Assembly: GCF_014202315.1 (NCBI RefSeq)
Contig: NZ_JACHGN010000013.1
Location: 186,001 to 250,000, forward strand
Length of the DNA stretch: 64,000 nt
Origin: Thermocatellispora tengchongensis
Lineage (GTDB): Bacteria; Actinomycetota; Actinomycetes; Streptosporangiales; Streptosporangiaceae
Direction: 5' to 3'
Position numbers and translations under genes: made by a program. This document shows positions 26,389-35,100 of the stretch, piece by piece. Within the stretch, counting starts at the first letter, position 1; each line of letters starts with the position of its first letter. The notes below the pieces were generated by a model. That model worked only from the letters and a program-made list of their open reading frames with translations. It ran no database searches and was not told where the DNA came from.

Positions 26389-27129
26389 ATGTCAGCCATC
26401 AGAGGCAAGGTCGTGGCCATCACCGGGGCGAGCAGCGGGATCGGCGAGGCCACCGCCCGCCTGCTCGCCGAGCGGGGCGCCGCCGTCGTGCTCGGCGCGC
26501 GGCGGGCGGAGCGGCTCGACGAGATCGCCCGGCAGATCCGCGACCGCGGCGGGCGCGCCGTCACCCGCGCCGTGGACGTCACCGCCCGCGACGACCTCGA
26601 ACGGCTCGTCGGCCTGGCCGTGACGGAGTTCGGGCGGCTCGACGTGCTCGTGGGCAACGCCGGCATCAGCAAGATCGGCCCCGTGGCCGACCTCGACGTG
26701 GCCGGCTGGTCGGCGATGATCGACGTCAACCTGCGCGGCGTGCTGCACGGCATCGCCGCCGCGCTGCCGGTGTTCCGCGCGCAGGGGGAGGGCCACCTGG
26801 TGACCACCGTGTCGACCGCCGGTCTGAAGATCACACCCACGATGGCGGTCTACGCCGCGACCAAGAACGCCGTGCGTACCCTCCTGGAAGGGCTGCGGCA
26901 GGAGTCGACCGACGGTGTGCTGCGGACGACGGCGGTCTCGCCGGGCTACGTGCGTACAGAACTCGCCGGCTCCATCGACGACCCCGAGCTCCGCGAGGAG
27001 ATCCAGCGCAACATGGACCGGTACGCCATCGCGCCGGAAGCCGTCGCCCGCGCCGTCGCCTTCGCCATCGAACAGCCGCGTGACGTGGAGATCGGCGAGA
27101 TCGTCATCCGCCCGACGACCCAGAACTGA
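26389..27129 (+). CDS. Short-chain dehydrogenase/reductase (SDR)
   Basis: A 246-residue classical SDR. NAD(P)-binding TGASSGIGEATARLL (residues ~12-26), the acidic/basic tail GARRAERLDEI, NAGISKIGPV (NAG motif), catalytic Ser in TVSTAGL and YAATK (Tyr-Lys), then VSPGYVRTEL. GARR after beta-2 points to NADP. Substrate unknown. ATG 26389 follows GGAGGAG by 6 bases. Divergent from its likely repressor with two exact operator copies in between. Confidence 0.9.
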   Translation: MSAIRGKVVAITGASSGIGEATARLLAERGAAVVLGARRAERLDEIARQIRDRGGRAVTRAVDVTARDDLERLVGLAVTEFGRLDVLVGNAGISKIGPVADLDVAGWSAMIDVNLRGVLHGIAAALPVFRAQGEGHLVTTVSTAGLKITPTMAVYAATKNAVRTLLEGLRQESTDGVLRTTAVSPGYVRTELAGSIDDPELREEIQRNMDRYAIAPEAVARAVAFAIEQPRDVEIGEIVIRPTTQN

Positions 27130-27189
27130 GCCGGCCGCCCCGTCCGTCCCGAGGCAAGCCCCGCGCACAACTCGCGCAGACCGGTGCGA

Positions 27190-27490
27190 GGCGCGCTCCC
27201 TGCTGTGGTGCCGGGCCGATTCGCGCGCGAGAGTGTCCGGGTCGCTGAGGTCATTGGCGAGGTCGTACGCAAAGCGTTCCAGGTCCTCGCGGAGGCTTCC
27301 GGTGTCGGGGACCACGACGTCACCGGAGAAGCGGCTGGTCGCGACGTCGGCGAGCAGCCGATCACCGTGTTCGCGATCCGTGACCTCATCACGCAGGACG
27401 CGCTCGGCCGCTACGGTGACCGGCTCGACATCGTGCTCGTCGACCTGGGCAGCCACCGCTTCCCGGTGGAGTCGCCGGAAGACACGGCGA
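27190..27490 (-). pseudogene. TetR-family regulator remnant
   Basis: The minus-strand frame reads VAAQVDEHDVEPVTVAAERVLRDEV, LLADVATSRFSGDVVVPDTGSLREDLERFAYDLANDLSDPDTL. 'VPDTGSLR-DL' is the start of the ligand domain in one group of TetR proteins. The HTH before it is largely degraded or deleted and the C-terminus after about 40 more residues is lost. The assignment rests mainly on this one motif. Confidence 0.4.
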
Positions 27491-27555
27491 AGCTCCTGAC
27501 CTGCACGCCTTCACCCGCGGGCTGGACCACGACCGGGCCGCCGTCAACGCCGCCC

Positions 27556-28602
27556 TCACCCCGAGGCCGCCGGTTGGCGCCGTTCTTGCGGGTTATTGGA
27601 CCAGATCTGGGTCCAGATCTCGCGGGGGAAGGCGGCGAAGGCGATCAGGTCTTCCCGGGCGGCGTCCAGGTGCTCGGCCGCAGCCGGATGCTTGGCCTCC
27701 AGGGTCTGCACGACCCAGGCGTGCCGGGTCCGCACCGAGGCGGCATCAGGCTGGTCGAAGATGGTGCGCACCAGGGGGGCCACGAACGGCTGGGCGGACT
27801 TGTTCACACAGGTCAACAGGTTGCGCAGGTAGTGACTGCGACACCTTCGCCAGGCCGCGCCGGCCAGCGTGGCACCGATCGCCGCGACGAGTCCGGCGTG
27901 GCAGTCGGAGATGACCAGTTGCACGCCGGACAGGCCGCGGGCGACCAGGCCGCGCAGGAAGGCCGGCCAGCCCGCGCCGTCTTCGGCGCTGGTGACCTCC
28001 AGGCCGAGGATCTCGCGCCGTCCGTCGGCGTTGACGGCGGTCGCGACGAGGACGTGCACGTTGATGATGCGGCCGCCTTCGCGGACCTTCTGTGTCAGCG
28101 CGTCCAGCCACACGAAGGTGCAGGGGCCGGCGTCCAGCGCGCGGGTGCGGAACGCCTCGACCTGCTCATCCAGCACCTTGGCCATCTGCGAGACCTGACT
28201 TTTGGAGATGTGCTCGATGCCGAGCTGCTCTACCGGCTTGTCCACCCGCCGGGTCGAGACCCCGAGCAGATAGCTGGTCGCGATCAGGCTGATCAGCGCC
28301 TGCTCGGCCCGCCGCCGACGCTCCAGCAGCCAGTGGGGGAAGTAGGAGCCGGAGCGGAGTTTGGGGATGGCCAGCTCTATCGAGCCCGCGCGAGTGTCCC
28401 ACTCGCGCTTGCGGTAGCCGTTGCGGGAGTTGGTCCGCTCGTCGCTGCGCTCGCCATAGCCGGCTCCGCAGAGGGTGTCGGCTTCGGCCGACATCAACGC
28501 CTCGGCCATGGTCTTCACCATGGATCGCAACAGATCCGGCTCGCCGGTCTCGATCCGCTTCGCCGGCCACTGCTCGGGCGTCACACTGGGGTCTGCGGCC
28601 AT
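27556..28602 (-). pseudogene. IS256-family transposase, 3'-truncated
   Basis: A 348-residue frame with the IS256/MuDR-type catalytic domain: LIATSYLLGVSTRRVDKPVEQLGI, first Asp in FVWLDALTQKVREGG, second Asp in LVISDCHAGL, the C/H motif CRSHYLRNLL. It ends IWTQIWSNNPQERRQPAASG: the conserved 'SNNPQERLN-EI-RR' with the catalytic Glu is cut after PQER, so the last ~60 residues are missing and the copy cannot be active alone. It lies next to an IS110 piece, a hot spot of insertions. Confidence 0.8.
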
Positions 28603-28635
28603 CGCCTGGTTCCCTTCGAATCTTGATCTTTGCTA

Positions 28636-28726
28636 CTCGAAGGATCTGTGAGTCTGGTGCTGGCGCTTGAGGCGAAGCGCTGACAGGCTTGGTATCGGCG
28701 ATCTTGGGTGACTCTCGAAGGATCTG
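28636..28726. repeat. 13-bp direct repeat between IS remnants
   Basis: CTCGAAGGATCTG occurs at 28636-28648 and at 28714-28726. It lies between the IS256 transposase start and the IS110 remnant and may mark an element end or a duplication from insertion. Confidence 0.4.
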
Positions 28727-28920
28727 GCCGCCTTGGGCGTGCCTTGCGCGTGACGTGTCCTCAGGCTCGCCGATACCGGCCGGGTTCTCCCCTCGCTGAC
28801 TTGATCAGAAGCCTGTCCGCCGCTGGTGTGACTCCTCACAGATGTGTCCGCGTGGGTGACTTCGCCCAGGCCACCCCCATCTCCACACGGAATCTCCACA
28901 CGGACACAAGGGAGCCGCAC

Positions 28921-29165
28921 ATGCCGATGCTGTCGGAGTGGGCAGATGCCATCGTCGGAGTCGACACCCACCGCGATAGCCACAGCGCCTGCCTGGTGAA
29001 CCCGGTCGGCGGCGAGCCGGCCGCCATCACCGTCACCGCCGACGCCGACGGCTATGCACGGCTGATGCGCTGGGCACCCAGCACGCGCCCGGCCCGGCCG
29101 TGGTCTGGGCGATCGAGGGCACCCGCAGCCACGGCGCCGGCGCCAGGACGCCCGAGGACAGCTCC
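28921..29165 (+). pseudogene. IS110-family transposase, N-terminal piece
   Basis: ATG 28921 starts MPMLSEWADAIVGVDTHRDSHSACLVNPVGGEPAAITVTADADGYARLMRWA; the first Asp of the DEDD nuclease is in GVDTHRD. After one base shift at about 29085 the frame continues VVWAIEGTRSHGAG (the Glu of DEDD). After that the transposase similarity stops and a LuxR-type fragment begins. About 330 residues are missing. Confidence 0.7.
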
Positions 29166-29459
29166 GCACCGCTTACGAGATGCTCTCGGGCATGGGCGTG
29201 GAGGCGTTCGCCGAACGCGCCGCCCGCGAGCTGCGGGCCACCGGCGAGCAGCCGCGCAAGCGGGCGGCGCAGCCGGCCGATGCCCTGACGCCGCAGGAGC
29301 TGCGCATTGCGCGGCTCGTGGCCGCCGGGGCGACCTCCAGGGAGGTCGCGGCGCAACTCTTCCTGAGCCCGCGCACCATCGTACGCGCACCTGCGCAACA
29401 TCTTCGGCAAGCTGGGCATCGCCTCCCGCCGCGAGCTCAGGTCCGTGCGCCTCTCGTAG
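29160..29459 (+). pseudogene. LuxR-type regulator C-terminal fragment with frameshift
   Basis: Reads LRTAYEMLSGMGVEAFAERAARELRATGEQPRKRAAQPADALTPQELRIARLVAAGATSREVAAQLFLSPRTI, then one base out of frame AHLRNIFGKLGIASRRELRSVRLS and stop. This is the C-terminal TPR end and HTH of a large LuxR/MalT-like regulator. The N-terminal ATPase and sensor are lost to the IS110 junction. Confidence 0.65.
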
Positions 29460-29469
29460 CCGAGCGGGC

Positions 29470-30426
29470 CTACTCGAACAGCCGCCGCAGGTTCGCGACG
29501 AGAAGCGTGTCCACGTCATCGTCGGACAACCCGCGCGCCTTCAGCGCCGGCAGGACGTCCTCGCTGATGTGCCGGAAGTGCCAGCGCGGAGCCACTCTCG
29601 CGGCGTCCTGCGGCGTGTACCAGTCGATATAGCACGAGGCGTCGTGCGCGATCACCATGTGGTCGCCGTACCCGCGCTCGACCAGCCGCACGATCGTGTC
29701 CACCCGCTGCTCGAACGGCAGCAGCTCGTCGAGCCCGAAGCGGTCCATGCCCAGCAGCGAGCCGGCGTCGGCGAGCTCGGTCAGGTGATCGACGTCGGTC
29801 GAGTCGCCGCAGTGCGCGAGCACTACCTTCGACAGATCCACGCCCTCCTCGGCGAGCACCCGCTGGGCCACCAGCCCGGACTGCGTGTGCGGGTTGGTGT
29901 GCACCATGACCGGAGCGCCGGTGCGCACATGCGCCTGGCCCACCGCCCGAAGGACGCGCTCCACCCCGGGCGTCAGGCCGGGCGTCTCGATCGCGCACTT
30001 GAGGAACGCGGCCCGGACCCCCGTGTCCCCGATCCCCTCGGTCAGGTCCTTGACGAACAGCTCGGTGAGCGGTTCGGGCATGTCGAACAGGAGGCCGGGA
30101 CCGTTGTAGTGAAACTGGAACGGCAGGTCGGAGTAGGTGTAGAGCCCGGTCGCGACCACGATGTTGAGGTCCACCTGCTCGGCGATGCGCCGCACGCGCG
30201 GCACGTACCGCCCGAGCCCGAGCACCGTCGGGTCGAGGATGCTGTCGATGCCGAGCGACTTCAGCTCGGCCAGAGCCGTGACGGCCTCGGCCACACGTGT
30301 TTCCTCATCCCAGTCCTGATAGTTCTGCTGGTATTCGGTCCCGAGCACGAACACGTGCTCGTGGGCGAGGGTCCTGCCCATCTCGGCGCTGTCGATGGTG
30401 CTGGCCGCGGTGGGAATCGTGGCCAC
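29470..30426 (-). CDS. Phosphotriesterase-family metal-dependent hydrolase
   Basis: A 318-residue TIM-barrel hydrolase. Metal ligands: HxH is GRTLAHEHVFV, the bridging Lys in RAAFLKCAIE, His in PVMVHTNPHT and VVLAHCGDSTD, and the Asp in MVIAHDASCY. These are the residues of the PTE/PLL family (organophosphate hydrolases, lactonases). The actinomycete members are more often lactonases; substrate unknown. Complete N- and C-termini (MATIPTAASTIDSAEMGRTLAHEHVF to LRRLFE). It appears as an intact gene between broken neighbours. Confidence 0.88.
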   Translation of the reverse strand: MATIPTAASTIDSAEMGRTLAHEHVFVLGTEYQQNYQDWDEETRVAEAVTALAELKSLGIDSILDPTVLGLGRYVPRVRRIAEQVDLNIVVATGLYTYSDLPFQFHYNGPGLLFDMPEPLTELFVKDLTEGIGDTGVRAAFLKCAIETPGLTPGVERVLRAVGQAHVRTGAPVMVHTNPHTQSGLVAQRVLAEEGVDLSKVVLAHCGDSTDVDHLTELADAGSLLGMDRFGLDELLPFEQRVDTIVRLVERGYGDHMVIAHDASCYIDWYTPQDAARVAPRWHFRHISEDVLPALKARGLSDDDVDTLLVANLRRLFE

Positions 30427-30492
30427 GGTGCTCCTCTCGTTGTTCAGCGATCAACATCGGATGCGGGCCCGATCCTGTCAAGGTCCGAGCCT

Positions 30493-31156
30493 TCATCCGG
30501 AGATCGGTCGTTTGCGCATGACGAACCCGGCGTGGTGGAGCACTCCGTCGATCAGTTCGCCGAAGGCCCAGAACCCGGTGTCGTCGAGGTAGGTGATGCG
30601 GTCGTCGCGGACCCAGTATCTGCCCGTGTAGGCATCGGTCCGGCCGTGGCGGGTCTCGGTGTACCGGCCGTCGGGGAGCAGGTGCTGCTCCAGCTCCCGC
30701 GAGTCGTCGACCCAGACGCCGTGCCATCTCTGAGGCCGGTCGCCGGGGATGGGGGTCCCGGCGGCACGGGTGGGTTCGCCCTGCCACGCCTCGACCTGTC
30801 CGGAGACGACGACGGCGAGCAGGTCGTGCGGCTGGAGGACCAGCATCTGCCTGATCCGTGACGCGCTCACGCGTTCGCGGGTGACGGCGAAGGTCGCCGG
30901 GTTGCCAGGGGTCAGGTCGTAGACGCCGCGCTGGTCCTCCGGGCGTGCGTGCACCGCGGAGTCCACAAGCAGCGGAACGACGGACGCGCCGTTCGATCAC
31001 CCGGGCCCGGGCCGGAGGGGACCCCTTCCCGCGTAGACCGACGTGCGTGATCCTTCCGCCCTCGGCCCACAGGTCGCCCCGTACGGTCTGTGACGGTGTG
31101 ACGTGGACAGTGGCGTCGATGACCACCACGGCATCGAAGGCATCGCCTCTTGTCAT
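30493..31156 (-). pseudogene. Amidohydrolase-Atu4866 fusion protein with internal deletion
   Basis: From ATG 31156 (GAGGAG nine bases upstream) the frame encodes an amidohydrolase N-terminus, FDAVVVIDATVHVTPSQTVRGDLWAEGGRITHVGLRGKG. After about 45 residues the frame shifts near 30970 and the next frame begins at the C-terminus of the same family (VYDLTPGNPATFAVTRERVS, LLAVVVSGQVEAW), then a linker and an Atu4866-type domain: WHGVWVDDSRELEQHLLPDGRYTETRHGRTDAYTGRYWVRDDRITYLDDTGFWAFGELIDGVLHHAGFV. The metal-binding TIM barrel (~300 residues) is gone. An in-frame signal-peptide-like stretch upstream (31300-31160) could mean the original was exported. Confidence 0.6.
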
Positions 31157-31641
31157 CTGTTGTGCTCCTCGTGCGACCGTGCCGGCCGAAGGCTGACCGG
31201 CCGGACGCGGGTGTGGTGAAGGGACCGCGAGGCCGACGACCAGCACGACCGGTAGCAGAATCCACCGGCGGCGGCCGGCCTTCGGCAGGAAGGTGAACAT
31301 GGTGGACACGCCTCTCATAGGTCCTACCCTCGACGAGGGCGACGGCGGGAAGAAGGCCGCGGCTCTCCTGGGAGCGCTGCACCCAGGCTGCGGCACGACG
31401 GCCGGCAGAACGACCGACCTGGCCGCCGGGGGCCGCCCATGAAAGACACCCCGGCTGTATCTCCTGCCTGCGGCGGGATACAGCCCCGGACCACGGAGAG
31501 CACCGGAGACCGGCAGAGGCGGTCACTCGACCGCAACGGCTGCCGTTGCTCTCCGCGGGCGAGACCTGGCGGCTTGTCCGGGGCGCAAGGCGCGATCGGC
31601 TCACATCACATCTGCGAGGGTTTTCGCCGAAGCCGGGCGGG
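31157..31641. other. Mostly non-coding; hairpin at 31453-31485
   Basis: The minus strand from ATG 31300 reads MFTFLPKAGRRRWILLPVVLVVGLAV, a signal-like peptide in frame with the amidohydrolase relic. GGCTGTATC (31453-31461) and GATACAGCC (31477-31485) form a 9-bp stem without a T-run. Nothing else supported. Confidence 0.35.
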
Positions 31642-32039
31642 TCACTCTTGGTCGCGGGCGTCCTCAGGGAACCACGCGGCGTGCTTGTGCTTCTCCCTGC
31701 GGTTGAGGTACCCGCTGTGCCACAGCCACACGTCCACATACCCCTCTTTCCGGGCGGGACGGCTGATCCACGCGTATTCCACTCCGGGGCGCTGGGATGC
31801 CTCCTCGGCCCACTTGGCGACTTGCGGGCGTGCGGCCGTGATCTGCTGTTCTTGCGTCGGATCGCGGGGCAGCACCCCCACCCGCCACACCTTCTCCGGC
31901 TCATCCCAGGAGTACTTCAGCCGCCCGCCGACCTCCTCCACCCGTACCGAGCGGTTCGTGACCGCCGCATACGCGGCCCCCACCAGGATCAGCCCAGACA
32001 GGCCAGCAGAAACCAGTAGACGAGCGCTTCAAAGCTCAT
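31642..32039 (-). pseudogene. Small membrane-anchored hypothetical protein with frameshift
   Basis: From ATG 32039: MSFEALVYWFLLA, a membrane helix, then one base short the frame resumes LSGLILVGAAYAAVTNRSVRVEEVGGRLKYSWDEPEKVWRVGVLPRDPTQEQQ, WLWHSGYLNRREKHKHAAWFPEDARDQE. The mature part starting GTG 31983 is a 113-residue open frame. Type: short N-anchored protein with a Trp/Lys-rich soluble part; family unknown. It sits in the block with the excisionase and integrase, so it is probably element cargo. Confidence 0.45.
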
Positions 32040-32475
32040 CCCGCTCCCCCTTTCCCAGGAAACGGACCGTCAGGATGTCGCTCCGACCGCGGAAGCCCCC
32101 GTTTGGGGGAGTGGGGCGACAGCGCCGGAGGCTCCTGCCCTGCGGTGATGTGCTCGACTTCGTTGCCGTCGGTTTGTTCGAAGGGGTCAGTTGGGGGGCC
32201 TCCGGTATGTCGGCTGATCTGCAGGCCGTTGCGGCGGATCCAGATGTGGACGACGCCGCTGGCATCGGTTCGGCGCACCATCACCCGCCATGCCCAGCCC
32301 TTTGCTTGAATTCCTCGATCACCATACGCGTGAAGCCCTCCAGGGTGGGGTGACCTGTCGGGCTTTGTCCAGGGCGGTGCCGATGGTTTAGGTGGCGGGG
32401 TTGCGTCGACGCGTCGCGTTCGGCTTCAGCCCATTTGTCTTCGGTCGAGGCGTTGAGGGGATAACGGAGGGGCAT
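32036..32475 (-). pseudogene. Hypothetical element-borne protein in two frames
   Basis: Frame one (32475 to ~32300) reads LNASTEDKWAEAERDAS, LEGFTRMVIEEFKQRAGHGG; frame two continues KGWAWRVMVRRTDASGVVHIWIRRNGLQISRHTGGPPTDPFEQTDGNEVEHI to 32036, so a one-base shift near 32290 separates them. The second half looks like a small beta-rich domain. No family recognised. Confidence 0.35.
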
Positions 32476-32890
32476 AAGGAAGGTGCTTGATCAGGATCAC
32501 CAGCGATAGCAGATTGAAAGCGTCCATCCGCTTCCCCTTGTCAAGGTCCCGCCCTCGGATGGCCCGTATTGTGTCAGGGCGTTTCATCCATTTAAAGTCC
32601 GCTCATCGCTTTGTCGCTCGTCCCACACTCCGGCTGAGCAACGCGCCTGCCGTCGCCCAGACCGCACGTTCCTTTCAAGGGCGTGGCGGAGTGGCGCGAT
32701 GGAAGCCCCTTGCCAATCGCGCGCCCACGTCGCGCCCTAGCCCGTTGATCGTTTGTCCCGGCCGGGGCGTGCCGGCTGCTGTTGGTAGGTAGCGGTCACC
32801 ATCGCCCGCCGGTGCAATGGCGCGTGATCGCGGCTCAGGCCGAGCTGTCGAGCAGGAGGTAACGATGCAGCAGCACATCACGTCCATCCG
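32476..32890. other. Intergenic stretch upstream of excisionase
   Basis: No gene recognised. A good AGGAGG (32856) with an ATG at 32866 opens only a 15-codon leader-like frame (MQQHITSIRCRRSRS) that stops just before the excisionase start, possibly a translation-coupling leader or the displaced true start. Confidence 0.35.
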
Positions 32891-32908
32891 ATGCCGCCGA
32901 TCCCGATC

Positions 32909-33118
32909 ATGAGCACGAACGCCGACCAGAGCCGGCTGCTGTACACCCCCGAAGCGGCCGCCCACCTGCTGGGCGTCAAGCCGTCCTGGCTGCGCCGCAA
33001 GGCCGCCGAGCGGACCATTCCCTGCATCTTCCTCGGCAAGCACCTGCGCTTCTCCCACGCCGACCTGGATGCGATCATCGCCGCCGGAGCCCGGCCTGCC
33101 GAGCCCGGCCCGACTTGA
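32909..33118 (+). CDS. Excisionase/AlpA-like helix-turn-helix protein
   Basis: A 69-residue protein (75 if started at 32891): STNADQSRLLYTPEAAAHLLGVKPSWLRRKAAERTIPCIFLGKHLRFSHADLDAII. This is the MerR-like winged helix of excisionases and AlpA proteins ('YTPEEAAELLGV..SWLRR.A..R.IP...LGKHLRFS..DL'). It sits directly before the integrase gene, as Xis does in actinomycete integrative elements, and would direct excision. The start is uncertain: neither ATG has a strong ribosome site. Confidence 0.8.
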   Translation: MSTNADQSRLLYTPEAAAHLLGVKPSWLRRKAAERTIPCIFLGKHLRFSHADLDAIIAAGARPAEPGPT

Positions 33119-33209
33119 GCCGCCCGCCGCACGCGAGCGTGCATTCCCCGGCACCCGTGCACTACCTGAGCACGGGTCGTGATCAGAGCGACGACAGGAG
33201 GACATCACC

Positions 33210-34356
33210 ATGGCATGGGCGGAAAAGCGGGGCCCCTGGTATCGCGTGCGCTGGCGCGACGCCAACGGCGAGGTGAACACCACCCCCGACAAGTACCGCA
33301 CCAAGAAACAGGCCCTGGCCGCGGCCGAGGCGCTGGACACCGATCAGCGGCGCGGAATGTTCATCGACCCGTCCGCCGGCCGGATCAACCTGGCCGAGTG
33401 GGCCGCCCAATGGCGGAAGGCGCACCGGGTGGCGCCCTCGACCACCGCCAAGTACGACCACTACCTGGACCACCACATCCTGCCCGCCTTCGGTGAGGTC
33501 ACCTTGGACGGCATCGCCCGCCTGGCGGTCAAGCAGTGGGCCGGCCAGCTGGGCGACCGGTACGCCCCGGCCACGGTCAGCGGGATCATCACGTTGCTGT
33601 CGGTGCTGCTGACCGCGGCGGTGGAGGAACGGATGCTGGCCATCAACCCGATCCAAGGGCTGCGCCTGAACGCCAGCCCGCACGTGCACCGCGGAGTCAA
33701 GCGGCGTACCCGGCCGGTTCCGGACGGGCGGCACGTGGTGGCCATCGCCGAGCGCATCCGCAGCGACCATGGGGACGGCCCGGCGACCATGGTGCTCACC
33801 GCCGCCTACACCGGCATGCGGTGGGGCGAGTTGGCCGGCCTGGCCCCGGTCAACTGCCATCTGGAGGACGGCTACCTGCGTATCGACCCCGATGTGGGGG
33901 CGTTACACGAGGTGGGGACGCAGGTGTGGCTGGGACCGCCGAAAAGCTCGGCGGCGGCACGTCGCATTGATCTGCCGCCGTTCCTGGTCGACATGCTCAG
34001 TGTGGTGATCGAGGGCGGAAGTGGTGATCGGGTGTTCACCGCGGCCGATGGGGGAGTGCTGCGGCGATCAAACTTCTGCCGCCGCATCTGGCGTCGCCCG
34101 GCCTGCGACGGATACCCCACGGCGGAGGAGCCGGTCCCGCCGATCCTGTAGGGGGGCGGTCTTCCATGGGCTGCGCCACGATCACAAGACGATCCTGGAC
34201 GAGCTCGACGTGCCCGATGTCCTGGCGTGTGAGCGGATGGGGCACCGCATGAAGGGCATTTCCGGACGCTACAGCCATGTCACCGAGGTGATGCGGACGC
34301 GGCTGGTGAAGGGCCTGCAGCGGTACTGGGAGCGGATGCGGAAGGCGGCCCGGTGA
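33210..34356 (+). pseudogene. Phage-type tyrosine integrase, frameshifted before the last catalytic boxes
   Basis: Starts at ATG 33210, seven bases after AGGAGG. N-terminal arm-binding domain (WAEKRGPWYRVRWRDANGEVNT), SAM-like core (LAEWAAQWRKAHRVAPSTTAKYDHYLDHHILPAFG), catalytic Arg in AYTGMRWGELAGL. The frame ends at a TAG (34149-34151) after PPIL. One base further on, the sequence continues GAVFHGLRHDHKTILDELDVPDVLACERMGHRMKGISGRYSHVTEVMRTRL, with HxLRH and the nucleophile Tyr (GRYSHV), to 34356. A stop and a one-base insertion thus separate both halves. Its end lies 215 bp from the 3' end of tRNA-Val(GAC), the usual attachment site of such elements. Confidence 0.8.
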
Positions 34357-34527
34357 GCAGGTGGAGCGCCAGGACCTGCGCATGCTCCCGCTTCGCCTGC
34401 CTGGAGGCGATCGCGACCGGAACTCCGGTAGGGAGCGGCGCGTGACCTCTACCCGTGCGAGGGTCGGGCAGCGATCTTCCGGGAGCAGTTTGCTCCCGAT
34501 TTGCTCCCACTTCCATGGTCAACGATC

Positions 34528-34562
34528 GAGAAAACAAAGATCCCCAGGCCGTTGACCTGGGG
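34528..34562 (-). terminator. Intrinsic terminator of tRNA-Gly/tRNA-Val unit
   Basis: On the minus strand CCCCAGG-TCAACGG-CCTGGGG (34562-34542) is followed by ATCTTTGTTTTC, a stem plus T-run just after tRNA-Val. Confidence 0.8.
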
Positions 34563-34571
34563 AAAGAGGGG

Positions 34572-34643
34572 TGGGCGATACTGGGATTGAACCAGTGACC
34601 TCTACCGTGTCAAGGTAGCGCTCTCCCACTGAGCTAATCGCCC
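34572..34643 (-). tRNA. tRNA-Val (GAC)
   Basis: A complete 72-nt cloverleaf: acceptor GGGCGAT/ATCGCCC, D-loop TTAGCTCAGTGGGAGAGC, anticodon loop CTTGACACG with GAC, T-arm GGTTCAATCCC. CCA is not encoded (CCC follows). The 3' end faces the integrase, fitting an attachment site. Confidence 0.95.
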
Positions 34644-34712
34644 CTGTTCCGCGGCCCGGGTCAGGGCTGCGGGCACTCCGGTGGGCGGGGCCCGGGGAGT
34701 GTTGGTTCGCCG

Positions 34713-34785
34713 AGCGGACGACGGGATTCGAACCCGCGACCCTCACCTTGGCAAGGTGATGCTCTACCAACTGAGCCACGTCCGC
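34713..34785 (-). tRNA. tRNA-Gly (GCC)
   Basis: A complete 73-nt cloverleaf: acceptor GCGGACG/CGTCCGC, D-loop TGGCTCAGTTGGTAGAGC, anticodon loop CTTGCCAAG with GCC, T-arm GGTTCGAATCC. 69 bp upstream of tRNA-Val on the same strand and probably co-transcribed with it. Confidence 0.95.
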
Positions 34786-35100
34786 GTTGCCGGCCGCTTG
34801 GCTTTCGCCTCGGCCTCACGTAGAGAACTTTAGCGAATTCGGGGCTCGGGCCCAAACTGATTAGCCGGGAACGCTTCGGCGGAGGGCGGGGGAGGGGCGC
34901 TGAGCTGGTGTGACGGCGGTTCGTGCCCGCGTGCCCGGAGACGGCCGGCGGCGGGGGGATCATCGCCGGGGGTGTGGCCCCGGTCGGCCGGGGAGGGGAG
35001 GGTAGGGAGGGCCGCGGGGGGTAAGCGTCCGGCGCGGGCCGATGCGGTAAGGGGCTAGCATGCAGTACGAGGGTTACTCATCGAGAAAGTGATCGAGGAC
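34786..35100. other. Intergenic: promoters of tRNA unit and hutH
   Basis: No gene. It must hold the minus-strand tRNA promoter and the plus-strand promoter of the ammonia-lyase gene; the first 75 bp are AT-richer (AACTTTAGCGAATTC, AAACTGATTAG). The rest is G-rich without recognisable motifs. Confidence 0.5.
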
